DNA of 34,459 nt, taken from contig CALHDG010000253.1 of assembly GCA_938023075.1 (NCBI GenBank), forward strand, positions 1 through 34,459. Direction: 5' to 3'. Shown here piece by piece: positions 25,262 to 34,361 of the stretch. Under the pieces are notes generated by a model. The model saw only the letters and a program-made list of their open reading frames with translations. It made no database searches and had not been told where the DNA came from. Source of the stretch: an uncultured Chitinophagales bacterium. Lineage in GTDB: Bacteria > Bacteroidota > Bacteroidia > Chitinophagales > JAHDHT01. The stretch's first letter is position 1. Each line of letters starts with the position of its first letter. The position numbers and the translations under genes are program-made.

Positions 25262-26449
25262 ATGAATCAGAATTTTATTTTACCGGATAAATTAAGAAAT
25301 ATTTTCTTTGGCGTTCTTGGCGCAGGAGTATTATTCTTAATCATTGGCATGATTGGTGCTTGGGGCAATCCTTCACGCATTTTTACAGCTTTGTTATATA
25401 ATTCTTTTTTCTTTCTCGGAATTAGCATAATCGGCTTGTTTTTTTGTGCCGTACACGAAATTGGTTTTGGTGGTTGGATGATTTCTGTAAAACGAATTGC
25501 CGAAGCCATGAGTACTTTTGTGCCGGTGGCAGGCATCATTTTACTAGTTACCGTGTTAATTGGTATGCACGATATTTACCATTGGACACATAGCGAATTA
25601 TACGATATAAATGGAGATCAATACGATGCTTTACTCGCCAAAAAAACCAGCTTCTTAAATGCCGGCTTTTTCTCAGTCCGTTCAATTATTTATATTGCCT
25701 TGTGGATTGGACTAGTAATTTGGTTTAGAAGAAATTCATTAGCCTTAGATAAAACAGGCTCAATTGAAACCTATCGTAAAAGCAAAATGATCAGTGCTAT
25801 ATTTTTGGTTGTTTTTGCAGTAACCAGTTCTACTTGTACTTGGGATTGGCTAATGTCAATTGATCCACATTGGTACAGTACTTTATATGGCTGGTATTGT
25901 TTTGCTTCTATATTCGTTTCAGGCTTATGCACTATTGCTTTAATTGCAATGGGTTTAAAAAGTATGGGTTATTTAGAATATGTAAACAAAGAGCACATAC
26001 ATGACTTGGGTAAAATGATATTTGGATTTAGCATTTTCTGGACTTACCTTTGGTTTAGCCAGTTTATGTTAATTTGGTATGGTAATATTCCGGAAGAGAC
26101 TTTATATTTCTACCAACGCTTTAATGGTGGATATAAGTTTGTTTTCTTTTTGGTATTGTTTATCAATTTTGTATTTCCATTTTTCACTTTAATAACTGCT
26201 GGTGCTAAAAGAACATTTGGAGTAATGCTATTTGCTTGCCCTGTAATATTGTTAGGGCATTGGTTAGATTTTTATGTGTTAACCATGCCAGGTGCAGTAA
26301 AGGAAAGCAACGGAATAATTTTAGAATTAGGAATAGCCTTATGTTATACCGGAGGTTTTTTGTTGTGGGTTTTCTGGCAATTACAAAAAGCACCCTTACT
26401 TCAAACTACCCATCCATTTGTTCAAGAAAGTTTATATCATCATACATAA
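25262..26449 (+). CDS. actF: ACIII subunit ActF, second NrfD-like membrane subunit
   Basis: This 395-residue polytopic protein has about ten TM helices and is the pseudo-symmetric partner of ActC in ACIII, often annotated as quinone-binding subunit 2. Visible segments include IGMIGAWGNPSRIFTALLYN, WMISVKRIAEAMSTFVPVAG, IYHWTHSELYD, the SSTCTWDWLMSIDPHWYSTL motif and LLGHWLDFYVLTMPG. It binds no heme or Fe-S cluster. The family is thought to contribute to proton movement or stability. It starts 4 bp after actE and lies 14 bp before coxB. Confidence 0.93.
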   Translation: MNQNFILPDKLRNIFFGVLGAGVLFLIIGMIGAWGNPSRIFTALLYNSFFFLGISIIGLFFCAVHEIGFGGWMISVKRIAEAMSTFVPVAGIILLVTVLIGMHDIYHWTHSELYDINGDQYDALLAKKTSFLNAGFFSVRSIIYIALWIGLVIWFRRNSLALDKTGSIETYRKSKMISAIFLVVFAVTSSTCTWDWLMSIDPHWYSTLYGWYCFASIFVSGLCTIALIAMGLKSMGYLEYVNKEHIHDLGKMIFGFSIFWTYLWFSQFMLIWYGNIPEETLYFYQRFNGGYKFVFFLVLFINFVFPFFTLITAGAKRTFGVMLFACPVILLGHWLDFYVLTMPGAVKESNGIILELGIALCYTGGFLLWVFWQLQKAPLLQTTHPFVQESLYHHT

Positions 26450-26463
26450 AAAATAATAAATAA

Positions 26464-27504
26464 ATGACAGGTTTATTAGGCTTACTAATTGTTGCGTTGA
26501 TTATTTGGATAATTTTTTTGTTATCTAAAGCCAACGAGTTTGTGTCTGATATAAAAGGAGAAGAAAATGCCGAAGACAGCTCTAACCGCTTTAATGCGTT
26601 AATGTGTTTAGCATTTTTAATTTTGGGTATGATAGGCTTCGCGTGGAGCGTATTTCATTATGCCCCTATGTTTTTGCCACCACCCGCATCTGAACATGGT
26701 GCTTGGATTCGGCAAATGTTTCAAGTATCAACAGTGCCTATTGTAATTGTGTTTTTTATTACACACGTAATGTTGTTTTGGTTTGCCTACCGGTATCAAT
26801 ACAAAAAAACAAACCGGGCAGTACACTTTGCACATTCAACCAAATTAGAAATTATTTGGACAGCCATACCCGCTGTGGTTATGGTAATACTAGTGGCTAT
26901 TGGTTTAGTTAATTGGTTTAAAATATTTGATGACCCACCGGCAGAATCATTAGTGGTTGAAGCAACCGGTCAGCAATTTTTGTGGCATTTGCGCTACTCA
27001 GGCGAAGATAATGTACTAGGCAGCAAATCAGTTTATGATATCAGTTCAGATAATCCTTTTGGTATGGATTGGGAAGACCAAGCCGGTTTAGATGATTTTA
27101 AGTCGGATACACTGATGATGCAATTGAATCAACCCATCTTAGTAAAAATAAATTCTTTAGATGTGTTGCATAGTTTTTACTTGCCACATTTTAGAGTTAA
27201 AATGGATGCAGTGCCAGGCATACCCACCCAATTTTGGTTTATACCAACTAAAACAACCCAAGAAGCCAGAGATGAAAGAGATGACCAGAAATTTAACTTT
27301 GAATTAGCATGTGCCGAATTATGTGGTGCTTCGCATTTTAATATGAGAAGAGTAGTAAAGGTTTTAGAAGAAGAAGATTTTAAAGCATGGAAAGCAAGAC
27401 AAGTACCCATTTATACCGATTTGGGTATAGAAAAAAAATTAAAGGAAGCTGAAAAAGCAAACAACGAAAATAATCAATTAAAAGGGGAGACGGTCGGCAT
27501 ATAA
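26464..27504 (+). CDS. coxB: Cytochrome c oxidase subunit II
   Basis: This 346-residue subunit carries the CuA electron entry site of the terminal oxidase. Hydrophobic helices lie at about 3-20, 44-64, 91-109 and 130-150, the last two being the canonical pair. The cupredoxin domain follows. CuA ligands are His236 in DVLHSF and Cys283, Glu285, Cys287, His291 and Met294 in CAELCGASHFNM. There is no fused cytochrome c domain, so this is not a caa3-type subunit II, and electrons must come from a separate c heme such as that of ActA or ActE. The ~35-residue C-terminal tail is Lys/Glu/Asn-rich. It lies directly between actF and coxA. Confidence 0.96.
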   Translation: MTGLLGLLIVALIIWIIFLLSKANEFVSDIKGEENAEDSSNRFNALMCLAFLILGMIGFAWSVFHYAPMFLPPPASEHGAWIRQMFQVSTVPIVIVFFITHVMLFWFAYRYQYKKTNRAVHFAHSTKLEIIWTAIPAVVMVILVAIGLVNWFKIFDDPPAESLVVEATGQQFLWHLRYSGEDNVLGSKSVYDISSDNPFGMDWEDQAGLDDFKSDTLMMQLNQPILVKINSLDVLHSFYLPHFRVKMDAVPGIPTQFWFIPTKTTQEARDERDDQKFNFELACAELCGASHFNMRRVVKVLEEEDFKAWKARQVPIYTDLGIEKKLKEAEKANNENNQLKGETVGI

Positions 27505-27540
27505 TGTTGACGAATGTAATTATATTTTAAAAGAAAAATT

Positions 27541-29409
27541 ATGGCAGGAACAAAACATGAGACCATGGTGGTGAACAAAGAGTTGTATCACGAGCATGTG
27601 CACGATGACCATCACCACCACCACGAAGAAGGTTTTATCACAAAATACATTTTTAGTCAAGACCATAAAATGATTGCCAAGCAGTTTTTGATATCAGGCA
27701 TTGTATGGGCAATTTTAGGTGGTTTATTATCTACCCTATTTAGGTTACAGCTCGGTTGGCCCGAAGAAAATTTTGGTATTTTAGAAACACTATTAGGGCG
27801 TTGGGCACCCGACGGTAAAATACTGCCAAGTTTCTATTACTCTATGGTAACTATGCACGGTACCATTATGGTGTTTTTTGTATTAACGGCAGGCTTAAGT
27901 GGTACCTTTAGTAATTTATTAATTCCGTTTCAAATTGGAGCGAGAGACATGGCATCCCCATTTATGAACATGCTATCGTACTGGTTTTTCTTTATTGCCG
28001 GTGTTATTATGCTTGCCTCCTTTTTTGTAGAAACAGGTCCGGCTTCTGCCGGTTGGACGATGTATCCACCGCAAAGTGCCTTGCCACAATCAAGCGTTGG
28101 CTCCGGTTTTGGTACCGACCTTTGGTTGATGAGTATGGCAATGTTTATTGTATCGGTTTTGTTGGGTGGTTTAAATTACATTACCACCGTTTTAAATATG
28201 CGAACCAAAGGCATGACCTTAATGCGTATGCCACTAACGGTTTGGGCGTTTTTCTTTACTGCTATTATTGCTTTATTGTCTTTTCCGGTATTATTATCAG
28301 CCTCTTTATTATTATTATTTGATCGAAATCTCGGAACCAGTTTTTACTTATCCGACATTTATATAGCGGGTGAGGCTTTAGCCAACTCTGGCGGTAGCCC
28401 CATTTTGTTCCAGCACTTATTTTGGTTTTTAGGGCATCCCGAAGTATATATTGTAATATTGCCTGCAATGGGTATCGTATCGCACGTTTTAGCAACCAAT
28501 GCCCGTAAACCTATTTTTGGTTATGGAGCGATGGTTTACTCCATTTTGGGTATCGCCATTTTATCTTTTATTGTTTGGGCGCACCATATGTTTGTATCGG
28601 GCTTAAACCCATTTGCAGGCGGTGTATTTGTTATCTTTACATTATTAATAGCCGTACCCTCTGCCATAAAAGTGTTTAATTGGGTTACTACTTTGTGGAA
28701 AGGCAACATCCGTTTTACACCGGCAATGCTCTTTTCCATCGGTTTTGTCTCGCTTTTTATATCAGGTGGATTAACAGGAATTTATCTGGGTAATTCTGCT
28801 TTAGATATTCAATTACACGATACTTATTTTGTAATTGCTCACTTCCATATAGTAATGGGTATGGCGGCTTTCTTTGGTATGTTTGCCGGAGTATATCATT
28901 GGTTTCCAAAATTATTTGATGGAAAAATGTTAAATCAAACTTTAGGTACTATACACTTTTGGATTACCATGGTTGGAAGCTATTTAATTTTTTGGCCTAT
29001 GCATTACATGGGTATGAGTGGCGTACCAAGAAGATATTATGAATTCTCAAATTTTGAATTTGCCAAAGGCTACGAAGATTTAAATGTGTTCATCAGTACA
29101 GTTGCAGTTATTGTTTTTATTGCACAATTCTTTTTTATTGTCAACTTCATTTACAGTGCAATAGCCGGCAAACGTATGGAAACTAAAAATCCTTGGGAAT
29201 CAAATTCATTGGAATGGACCTCATCTATAAAAGGCATACATGGTAATTGGCCCGGTGAAATACCAGAGGTACATCGTTGGCCCTATGATTACAGTAAAGA
29301 TGGCTATGATTATATTCCACAAACTGTTCCGCAAGGTAAAGAAGACCAGTTTTTGTTAAAGAAACAACCTGCTGAAAATGCGGCTTTATTAGAAGAAAAA
29401 AGAGTATAA
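27541..29409 (+). CDS. coxA: Cytochrome c oxidase subunit I (aa3, A1 type)
   Basis: This 622-residue catalytic subunit reduces O2 to water and pumps protons. There are about twelve TM helices and all metal ligands are present: His106 (heme a, in VTMHGTIM), His299 and cross-linked Tyr303 in FLGHPEVYIV, His348-His349 (CuB, in WAHHMFV), and His434 (heme a3) and His436 (heme a) in VIAHFHIV. The GHPEVY motif with Glu301 places it in heme-copper type A1. The N-terminus carries an unusual His/Asp/Glu-rich stretch at about residues 17-30 (HEHVHDDHHHHHEE), which faces the cytoplasm in the normal topology. CoxB lies 36 bp upstream and ctaB 25 bp downstream. Confidence 0.97.
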   Translation: MAGTKHETMVVNKELYHEHVHDDHHHHHEEGFITKYIFSQDHKMIAKQFLISGIVWAILGGLLSTLFRLQLGWPEENFGILETLLGRWAPDGKILPSFYYSMVTMHGTIMVFFVLTAGLSGTFSNLLIPFQIGARDMASPFMNMLSYWFFFIAGVIMLASFFVETGPASAGWTMYPPQSALPQSSVGSGFGTDLWLMSMAMFIVSVLLGGLNYITTVLNMRTKGMTLMRMPLTVWAFFFTAIIALLSFPVLLSASLLLLFDRNLGTSFYLSDIYIAGEALANSGGSPILFQHLFWFLGHPEVYIVILPAMGIVSHVLATNARKPIFGYGAMVYSILGIAILSFIVWAHHMFVSGLNPFAGGVFVIFTLLIAVPSAIKVFNWVTTLWKGNIRFTPAMLFSIGFVSLFISGGLTGIYLGNSALDIQLHDTYFVIAHFHIVMGMAAFFGMFAGVYHWFPKLFDGKMLNQTLGTIHFWITMVGSYLIFWPMHYMGMSGVPRRYYEFSNFEFAKGYEDLNVFISTVAVIVFIAQFFFIVNFIYSAIAGKRMETKNPWESNSLEWTSSIKGIHGNWPGEIPEVHRWPYDYSKDGYDYIPQTVPQGKEDQFLLKKQPAENAALLEEKRV

Positions 29410-29434
29410 AAAAAGAACATAAACATCAATAGCT

Positions 29435-30340
29435 TTGAAAAATACAATCGCAATACAAAATAGTTGGTTTAGTGCTGTACAAGCTAAAATAAACGATTAT
29501 TGTCAATTGTTTAAGTTGAAGTTAAACCTCGTTGTAGTTTTTTCGGCAGTAGTGGGTTATGTACTCGCTGCAGGATCGGCTTTTGCTTTGGTAGATTTGC
29601 TGATGTTGATTTTGGGTGGCTTTTTAATTACTTCATCGGCAAATGCTATTAATGAAGTGTTAGAAGTAGATTACGATAAATTAATGAAGCGCACCAAAGT
29701 TCGTCCGCTGCCTTCTGGTAGAATGAAAAGCAACGAAGCCATTCTGGCTGCCGGATTAACCGGATTGGCAGGCTTGTGGTTATTTGGTTTGTACTTTAAT
29801 ATAATGGCGGCTTTTGTTGCCGGGCTTTCCCTTATATCTTACGCATTTATCTATACACCTTTAAAACGAATTTCTCCAATAGCTGTTTTTGTTGGAGCAA
29901 TTCCAGGAGCTTTACCACCCGTAATTGGTTGGATTGCCTTTACCGGAAGCCTTACCATTGAACCCATTTTATTATTTGCGGTTCAATTTTTCTGGCAGTT
30001 TCCACACTTTTGGGCAATAGGCTGGTTAGGTCACGATGAGTATGTAAAAGCCGGTTTTAAAATGTTGCCTTCTAAAAAAGGAAAAGATAAACAAACTGCT
30101 TTTCAAAGCATAGTGTATGCTTTAGTATTAATACCGCTTGCTATATTTGGTACTATGTATGGGGTAGGGTATAGGCTTACCATTTTAATGTCGGTAGTTG
30201 CCGGTATTTTGTATGTGTTGCCTGCCATTCGCTTATACAAAACCTGTGAAGACAAAGCAGCCTTAAAGCTGATGTTTGCTTCCTTTTTATATTTACCCTT
30301 AATGCAAATTAGTTGGATCATCGATAAATTTTGGATTTAA
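29435..30340 (+). CDS. ctaB: Protoheme IX farnesyltransferase (heme O synthase)
   Basis: This 301-residue UbiA-family prenyltransferase with about nine TM helices farnesylates protoheme IX to heme O, the precursor of heme A for CoxA. The first metal-binding motif is NEVLEVDYDKLMKRTKVRP (N-x3-E/D-x3-D type), with the RP-L-P-SGR extension. The second active-site loop is WLGHDEYVKAGFKMLPSKKG. No ATG lies near the N-terminus, and the start appears to be TTG at 29435 (TTGAAAAATACA), giving a normal soluble N-terminal segment before the first helix. The stop is 2 bp before the next gene. A heme A synthase (CtaA) gene is not in the window. Confidence 0.95.
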   Translation: MKNTIAIQNSWFSAVQAKINDYCQLFKLKLNLVVVFSAVVGYVLAAGSAFALVDLLMLILGGFLITSSANAINEVLEVDYDKLMKRTKVRPLPSGRMKSNEAILAAGLTGLAGLWLFGLYFNIMAAFVAGLSLISYAFIYTPLKRISPIAVFVGAIPGALPPVIGWIAFTGSLTIEPILLFAVQFFWQFPHFWAIGWLGHDEYVKAGFKMLPSKKGKDKQTAFQSIVYALVLIPLAIFGTMYGVGYRLTILMSVVAGILYVLPAIRLYKTCEDKAALKLMFASFLYLPLMQISWIIDKFWI

Positions 30341-30342
30341 GT

Positions 30343-30942
30343 ATGGCAAGTTTAGGATATAAATATGAATATAACAGCCCGGTGCATCCGAAGCAATTTG
30401 CTTTGTGGTTGGGTATTGGCAGTATTATTATGAGTTTTGCCGGCTTAACCAGTGCCTACATTGTAAAAAAAGGTGCCGGTTACTGGGTAGAGTTTAGTTT
30501 ACCACAGTTTTTTACTTTTAGTACCCTAGTGGTAGCAGCCAGTAGTTTGTTTATTCAGTTGGCTTATGTTTTTCATAAAAAATTAAAAGATAAAATAGCA
30601 ATAACTTTTTTAAGTTTAACCTTTATAATGGGGTTGGCTTTTTTAATTTTACAATATAAGGGTTGGATAGAATTGACCAATAAAGGCATTGCATTAGATG
30701 GTAACCCATCGGGTTCGTTCGTCTATGTAATTTCAGGTTTACACTTTGCCCATATTGTTGGTGGGCTTATTGCTATGTTCTTTTTATTGGCTATTAAGTG
30801 GTGGCGCTTAAAACGACCTATTAAAAAATTAATGAACGAAGTAGACCCCGAACGAAATACCTCTTTAAAATTAATGACCACTTACTGGCACTTTGTAGGC
30901 ATTTTGTGGGTATACTTATTTATATTTTTTCAATTTAACTAA
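30343..30942 (+). CDS. Cytochrome c oxidase subunit III, first copy
   Basis: I start at the ATG at 30343, 2 bp after the ctaB stop. A TTG at 30331 would overlap ctaB. The 199-residue membrane protein has about five helices and belongs to the heme-copper oxidase subunit III family: PKQFALWLGIGSIIMSFAGL, TFSTLVVAASSLF, SGLHFAHIVGGLIAMFF and TTYWHFVGILWVYLF. It lacks the first two helices of mitochondrial-type subunit III. Two tandem subunit III genes of different length are common in Bacteroidota oxidase operons. The second copy follows 17 bp downstream. Confidence 0.88.
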   Translation: MASLGYKYEYNSPVHPKQFALWLGIGSIIMSFAGLTSAYIVKKGAGYWVEFSLPQFFTFSTLVVAASSLFIQLAYVFHKKLKDKIAITFLSLTFIMGLAFLILQYKGWIELTNKGIALDGNPSGSFVYVISGLHFAHIVGGLIAMFFLLAIKWWRLKRPIKKLMNEVDPERNTSLKLMTTYWHFVGILWVYLFIFFQFN

Positions 30943-30959
30943 AGCAAATAAAATAACAA

Positions 30960-31700
30960 ATGGCTAATACAGCTGTTATAGACGGAAAATCAAGTTGGTC
31001 GGGTGGTAAACGCCCCATGGAAGCTAGCTATGGTAAATTAATGATGTGGTACTTTCTGCTATCAGATGCATTTACTTTTGGGGCATTACTAATTACCTAT
31101 GCTACCTTAAGGGTAAGTGCCGGTTGGACAGAGGGTTGGTCGCAAGCCAATGATGTTTTTCAAGCCTTTCCTGGTGTAGAAGCCTTAAACGGTACTCCGC
31201 TTGCTTTTGTTACCTTAATGACTTTTATATTGATCTTAAGTTCAGTATTTGTGGTACGGGCAGTGCAAGAAGGTCATCGAATGAACCAAAGAGGTGTTGC
31301 CATATGGATGTTTTGGGGTATTATTGGTGGTATCGCTTTTTTGGCTTGCCAGGGTTTAGAGTGGTATGGCTTAATTGTGCACGAAGGTATGACGATGAGT
31401 TACAATCCCTTCCATCCTGAAACCGGTTTAAAAAATGCAGTATTTGAAAATGGGCATATTGTAAAAGAAGCGGTTTCGCCAGGTCCGAAAGCCTTTGGTA
31501 ATTTGTTCTTTTTAATTACGGGCTTTCACGGTACACACGTTGCCAGTGGAGTATTAATTAATGTTATCATATTCATTCAAACTTTACGTGGCGTTTATCA
31601 AGAACGCGGACACTACGAAATGGTAGAAAAAGTGGGTTTGTATTGGCACTTTGTTGATTTGGTATGGGTATTTGTATTTTTGGTATTTTATCTTTTGTAA
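30960..31700 (+). CDS. coxC: Cytochrome c oxidase subunit III, second copy
   Basis: This 246-residue subunit III has about five helices and a typical core: KLMMWYFLLSDAFTFGALLI, VTLMTFILILSSVFVVRAV, FWGIIGGIAFLACQGLEWY, FFLITGFHGTHVASGV and GLYWHFVDLVWVFVFL. A ~45-residue hydrophilic loop at about 140-175 (NPFHPETGLKNAVFENG) separates two helices. It is more similar to standard CoxC than the 199-residue neighbour. Its role is structural, stabilising CoxA against turnover inactivation. The gap to the next gene (74 bp) holds a degenerate gtcagaagccagaagttaga repeat near 31704. Confidence 0.92.
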   Translation: MANTAVIDGKSSWSGGKRPMEASYGKLMMWYFLLSDAFTFGALLITYATLRVSAGWTEGWSQANDVFQAFPGVEALNGTPLAFVTLMTFILILSSVFVVRAVQEGHRMNQRGVAIWMFWGIIGGIAFLACQGLEWYGLIVHEGMTMSYNPFHPETGLKNAVFENGHIVKEAVSPGPKAFGNLFFLITGFHGTHVASGVLINVIIFIQTLRGVYQERGHYEMVEKVGLYWHFVDLVWVFVFLVFYLL

Positions 31701-31774
31701 AGGTCAGAAGCCAGAAGTTAGAACTTGAAAATAATTTAAATTAGTAATCGAAATAATATAGAAAATCATAAACT

Positions 31775-32122
31775 ATGTCTCATCATTTATCAGACGAGCA
31801 ATATAAATCTCAGAAACGAGCGGTTTGGAGAGCAACCCTCATTCTTGGTGTAGTTACTTTAGTAGAAATTGGTTTAGCACTGATGCATTACAATGATGTT
31901 TTTGGAATGCACAGTTTACCGAAATCTATTTTAAGTTCTTTCATGATTATTTTAAGTTTGTTAAAGGCTTATTTTATTGTGGGCGAATTTATGCACATCC
32001 GCTATGAAATGCGCGCCTTAACCTTAACCATATTAGTTCCCTTAATATTTTTGGTTTACGGTGTTATTATGTTTATGTGGGAAGGCTCAGCTTGGTTGGC
32101 ATTACGTAAATTGTGGGGATAA
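31775..32122 (+). CDS. Cytochrome c oxidase subunit IV-like protein
   Basis: This 115-residue protein has three TM helices (about 18-37, 46-72 and 80-105) and matches the prokaryotic subunit IV / CyoD-like family. It has VWRATLILGVVTLVEIGLAL, then KAYFIVGEFMHIRYEMRAL, a typical internal signature, and a final helix ending in WEGSAWLALRKLWG. It has no redox centre and assists assembly or stability of the oxidase. Its place after the two subunit III genes is the usual one in Bacteroidota. Confidence 0.88.
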   Translation: MSHHLSDEQYKSQKRAVWRATLILGVVTLVEIGLALMHYNDVFGMHSLPKSILSSFMIILSLLKAYFIVGEFMHIRYEMRALTLTILVPLIFLVYGVIMFMWEGSAWLALRKLWG

Positions 32123-32140
32123 TGCCTTACCAACGTCATG

Positions 32141-32182
32141 CTGGAAAAATTTATGAAGCGTAGAGAAATAAATTTTGTCCAG
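32141..32182. repeat. Imperfect hairpin between coxD-like and sco genes
   Basis: ctggaaaaattta (32141-32153) pairs with taaattttgtccag (32169-32182), a ~13-bp stem with one bulge and a 15-nt loop. The flanks gtcatg and tatctcc recall the gtcatgctg...cagcatctc palindromes common in Bacteroidota genomes. There is no T-run, so it is not a classic terminator, but it could attenuate or process the operon message. Confidence 0.45.
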
Positions 32183-32217
32183 TATCTCCTTTAATTTCAA
32201 CCGTAGTTTTTAAATAA

Positions 32218-32892
32218 ATGACCGAAGACAAAAATAAGGCAAGCAGGAGTAGAACCGTTCTATTGTTGCTTTTTATTTTTCCAGGTATCGTTGCCACGTA
32301 TTTATTATTTATGACTTTTACTGGTCCGCCACCCAAACCCGTTTTACCATATTATGGTATTAATAATGCTGATACTCTTCAATTACCTGATTTTGATTTC
32401 ACCGATCAATTAAACCAGTCAATTTCACGGCAAGCATTTCAAGATAAAATTAAAATCATTCACTTTTTTAACACCACTTGTATAGATGGTTGTGTAGAAG
32501 TAGTCAGAAATTTAGTAAACGTACAAGACTATTTTAAAGAAGGTGAAGATGTACAATTGCTTTCTTTTACAACAGATGTATCAAACGACCAGCCAGCAGC
32601 TATAAAAAAATTTGGAGAATTGCATGAAACCAACAACCGTCAATGGGCTTTTGTAACGGTCTCTTCTAAAGTCCAAGAAAATTCCTATGCGCAATTTATT
32701 CAACATCCTTTTTTTAATTTACAAGAAGCTAAAGCACTCAATCTAAGCGTTCATCAAAAAATTATTTTGGTCGATAAAAAAGGTACAATAAGAGGCTACT
32801 ATGATGGATTGAATAAAACACAAACTCAACAACTGCAAGAACATATTGAAATTTTGAAACTAGAATATGGTACGCAGGAAAAGTATCGCTAA
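32218..32892 (+). CDS. SCO1/SenC family copper chaperone
   Basis: This 224-residue membrane-anchored thioredoxin-fold protein has one TM helix at about 13-33 and a periplasmic domain. The copper site is Cys88 and Cys92 in FNTTCIDGC with the distal His179 in LSVHQKIILVDKKG. The IRGYYDG segment that follows is typical of SCO proteins. It delivers copper to, or reduces, the CuA centre of CoxB, which fits its location in this operon. The proline usually found right after the second cysteine is replaced by valine (CIDGCV). The protein is otherwise complete. Confidence 0.92.
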   Translation: MTEDKNKASRSRTVLLLLFIFPGIVATYLLFMTFTGPPPKPVLPYYGINNADTLQLPDFDFTDQLNQSISRQAFQDKIKIIHFFNTTCIDGCVEVVRNLVNVQDYFKEGEDVQLLSFTTDVSNDQPAAIKKFGELHETNNRQWAFVTVSSKVQENSYAQFIQHPFFNLQEAKALNLSVHQKIILVDKKGTIRGYYDGLNKTQTQQLQEHIEILKLEYGTQEKYR

Positions 32893-32928
32893 CTACTAAT
32901 TACTTGTATTTTTTAGCTAAGTAAAATT

Positions 32929-33801
32929 GTGTTGATTCGTATATGTAAATACAATGTATATCTGCTGATAATATTGCTAGGTTTGTTTAGTATGGCAGGA
33001 TGCAAAAACCATCAAGTTCTGCAATATTCGCCACCTGTTAAAACCAGCGATTGGTGTGTATTGCAGCCGTGTGTGCAGTTAGGCAAATGTATTATAAGCC
33101 AGCCCACCTCCAGTGCTTTAGTATTTATTTTAACATGGTTTACTTTTTATGCGGCTTATCATTTTTATAAAACGCATCAAAATCAAAAGTCTAGATATTG
33201 GTGGTTTGTTTCGCTTTTGTTGGCAGGAATAGGCGCGCTGTTTGCAGGTATTAGTTTTCAAATGTTTGGTTATCATATTAAATGCCAAGGAAATGAATAT
33301 TGTCATTTAACCAGTTGGTGGGAAATTGCGTACAACATGTTAACCGTTTGGGCTTCAGCAACTTTGTTGTTGGCTGTTGCTCATTCATTTTTAAGTAAAA
33401 GGAAACAACGTTTGTGTGTCTACTATGCGGTAATCTTAGGAATGCTTTATCCTTCAATTTGCCTAGTTGGGGCGATTTTACCAAATCAATTTTTGCTCTC
33501 TTTTGAAGCTATGATTTTATTTACCCTACCGGCTTATCTGTTTATCATAATATTGCACACGGTGTATTATCTTAAAGAAAAAAATAAAGTAGTTGAAAAA
33601 TACATATATGCTTGGGCTATTTTGGCACTTACCTTCATTTGCTATACCGTTTATACCGTTGGTGGATATACTCAAATATTGTGGAAACAAAATATTTGGT
33701 TTTCTGAAAATGATGTATTGCACGGACTCATGATAATTTGGTTGTGGTATGTTTTCACTTATCTAAGTCCTTATATACGAGATGCACAATTAACGGATTA
33801 A
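32929..33801 (+). CDS. Polytopic lipoprotein of unknown function
   Basis: I do not recognise this gene with confidence. No ATG fits; GTG at 32929 or TTG at 32932 gives a signal peptide with lipobox SMAGC (Cys25). After a Cys-containing external segment (SDWCVLQPCVQLGKCII) come about seven TM helices, spread over residues 60-285. Conserved-looking polar points include FGYHIKCQGNEYCH, WWEIAYNMLTVWASATLL, VAHSFL and a final ENDVLHGLMIIWLWYVF. The seven helices with buried His/Asp recall the ceramidase/CREST-type membrane hydrolases, but that is a weak impression. It follows sco by 36 bp and closes the respiratory cluster, where other Bacteroidota often have DUF420. An oxidase assembly role is possible by position only. 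Confidence 0.7.
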   Translation: MLIRICKYNVYLLIILLGLFSMAGCKNHQVLQYSPPVKTSDWCVLQPCVQLGKCIISQPTSSALVFILTWFTFYAAYHFYKTHQNQKSRYWWFVSLLLAGIGALFAGISFQMFGYHIKCQGNEYCHLTSWWEIAYNMLTVWASATLLLAVAHSFLSKRKQRLCVYYAVILGMLYPSICLVGAILPNQFLLSFEAMILFTLPAYLFIIILHTVYYLKEKNKVVEKYIYAWAILALTFICYTVYTVGGYTQILWKQNIWFSENDVLHGLMIIWLWYVFTYLSPYIRDAQLTD

Positions 33802-34230
33802 TAACTGTTGAAATGCTAATAAAAACCACCTTTAATTTTGAGTTTACCAGAGGATAAAGCGATTTGATGTAGCTTTTGAAAGGAAGCAGTGCTGAAAAAA
33901 GAACAAGTGTCAAGTGTTCATCCGTAACTAAAGTACTTATTTATGAAATTATTTTTTCAATATTCCACTTTGTTCAAATAATTTTCTGTTTAGAATTTAG
34001 ACAAATCGAGTATTCAATTTTTCTATTACGGTCTGATAATTAAATAATTATATTCATTTTGTTGCTTTTATCGAACAAAAATCAGTTACAAGTATTGAAA
34101 AGTGTTACTACAAATATGGTTATTTTAAATTACCTTTAATTTTTGAAAGCTACAACCAACCTTTTCACATTACTTACAAGTCTTTATTTATAGTAAATAA
34201 ACATCCAATGTTAATATTTAAATTAATAGA
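33802..34230. other. AT-rich gap, no gene seen
   Basis: This stretch follows the respiratory cluster. I find no open frame of note and no T-run terminator. TACCTTTA at 34131-34138 is a near match to the -7 box, 93 nt before the next small ORF, but too weak to call a promoter. Confidence 0.5.
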
Positions 34231-34335
34231 ATGAAATTTTTAACCTATTTGTTGCTTGTAGCAGTATCGCTATTTCATTTTACAAATAATAAAACAGCAA
34301 GTTTTATAATTAATATTGAAACGGGAACTAACTAA
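34231..34335 (+). CDS. Possible 34-residue secreted peptide
   Basis: The short frame encodes MKFLTYLLLVAVSLFHFT followed by 16 polar residues ending in IETGTN. It begins with a plausible signal sequence and ends 26 bp before the next secreted-protein start. It could be a real small exported peptide, a leader, or the decayed N-terminus of a former gene. Nothing identifies a function. Confidence 0.35.
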   Translation: MKFLTYLLLVAVSLFHFTNNKTASFIINIETGTN

Positions 34336-34361
34336 TTTAACAAAACATATAAAAAACAATT

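Noticed and set aside
30343-31700. Two subunit III genes as an unusual duplication
   Set aside because: Paired subunit III genes of different length are common in Bacteroidota oxidase operons, and the two here are clearly diverged.
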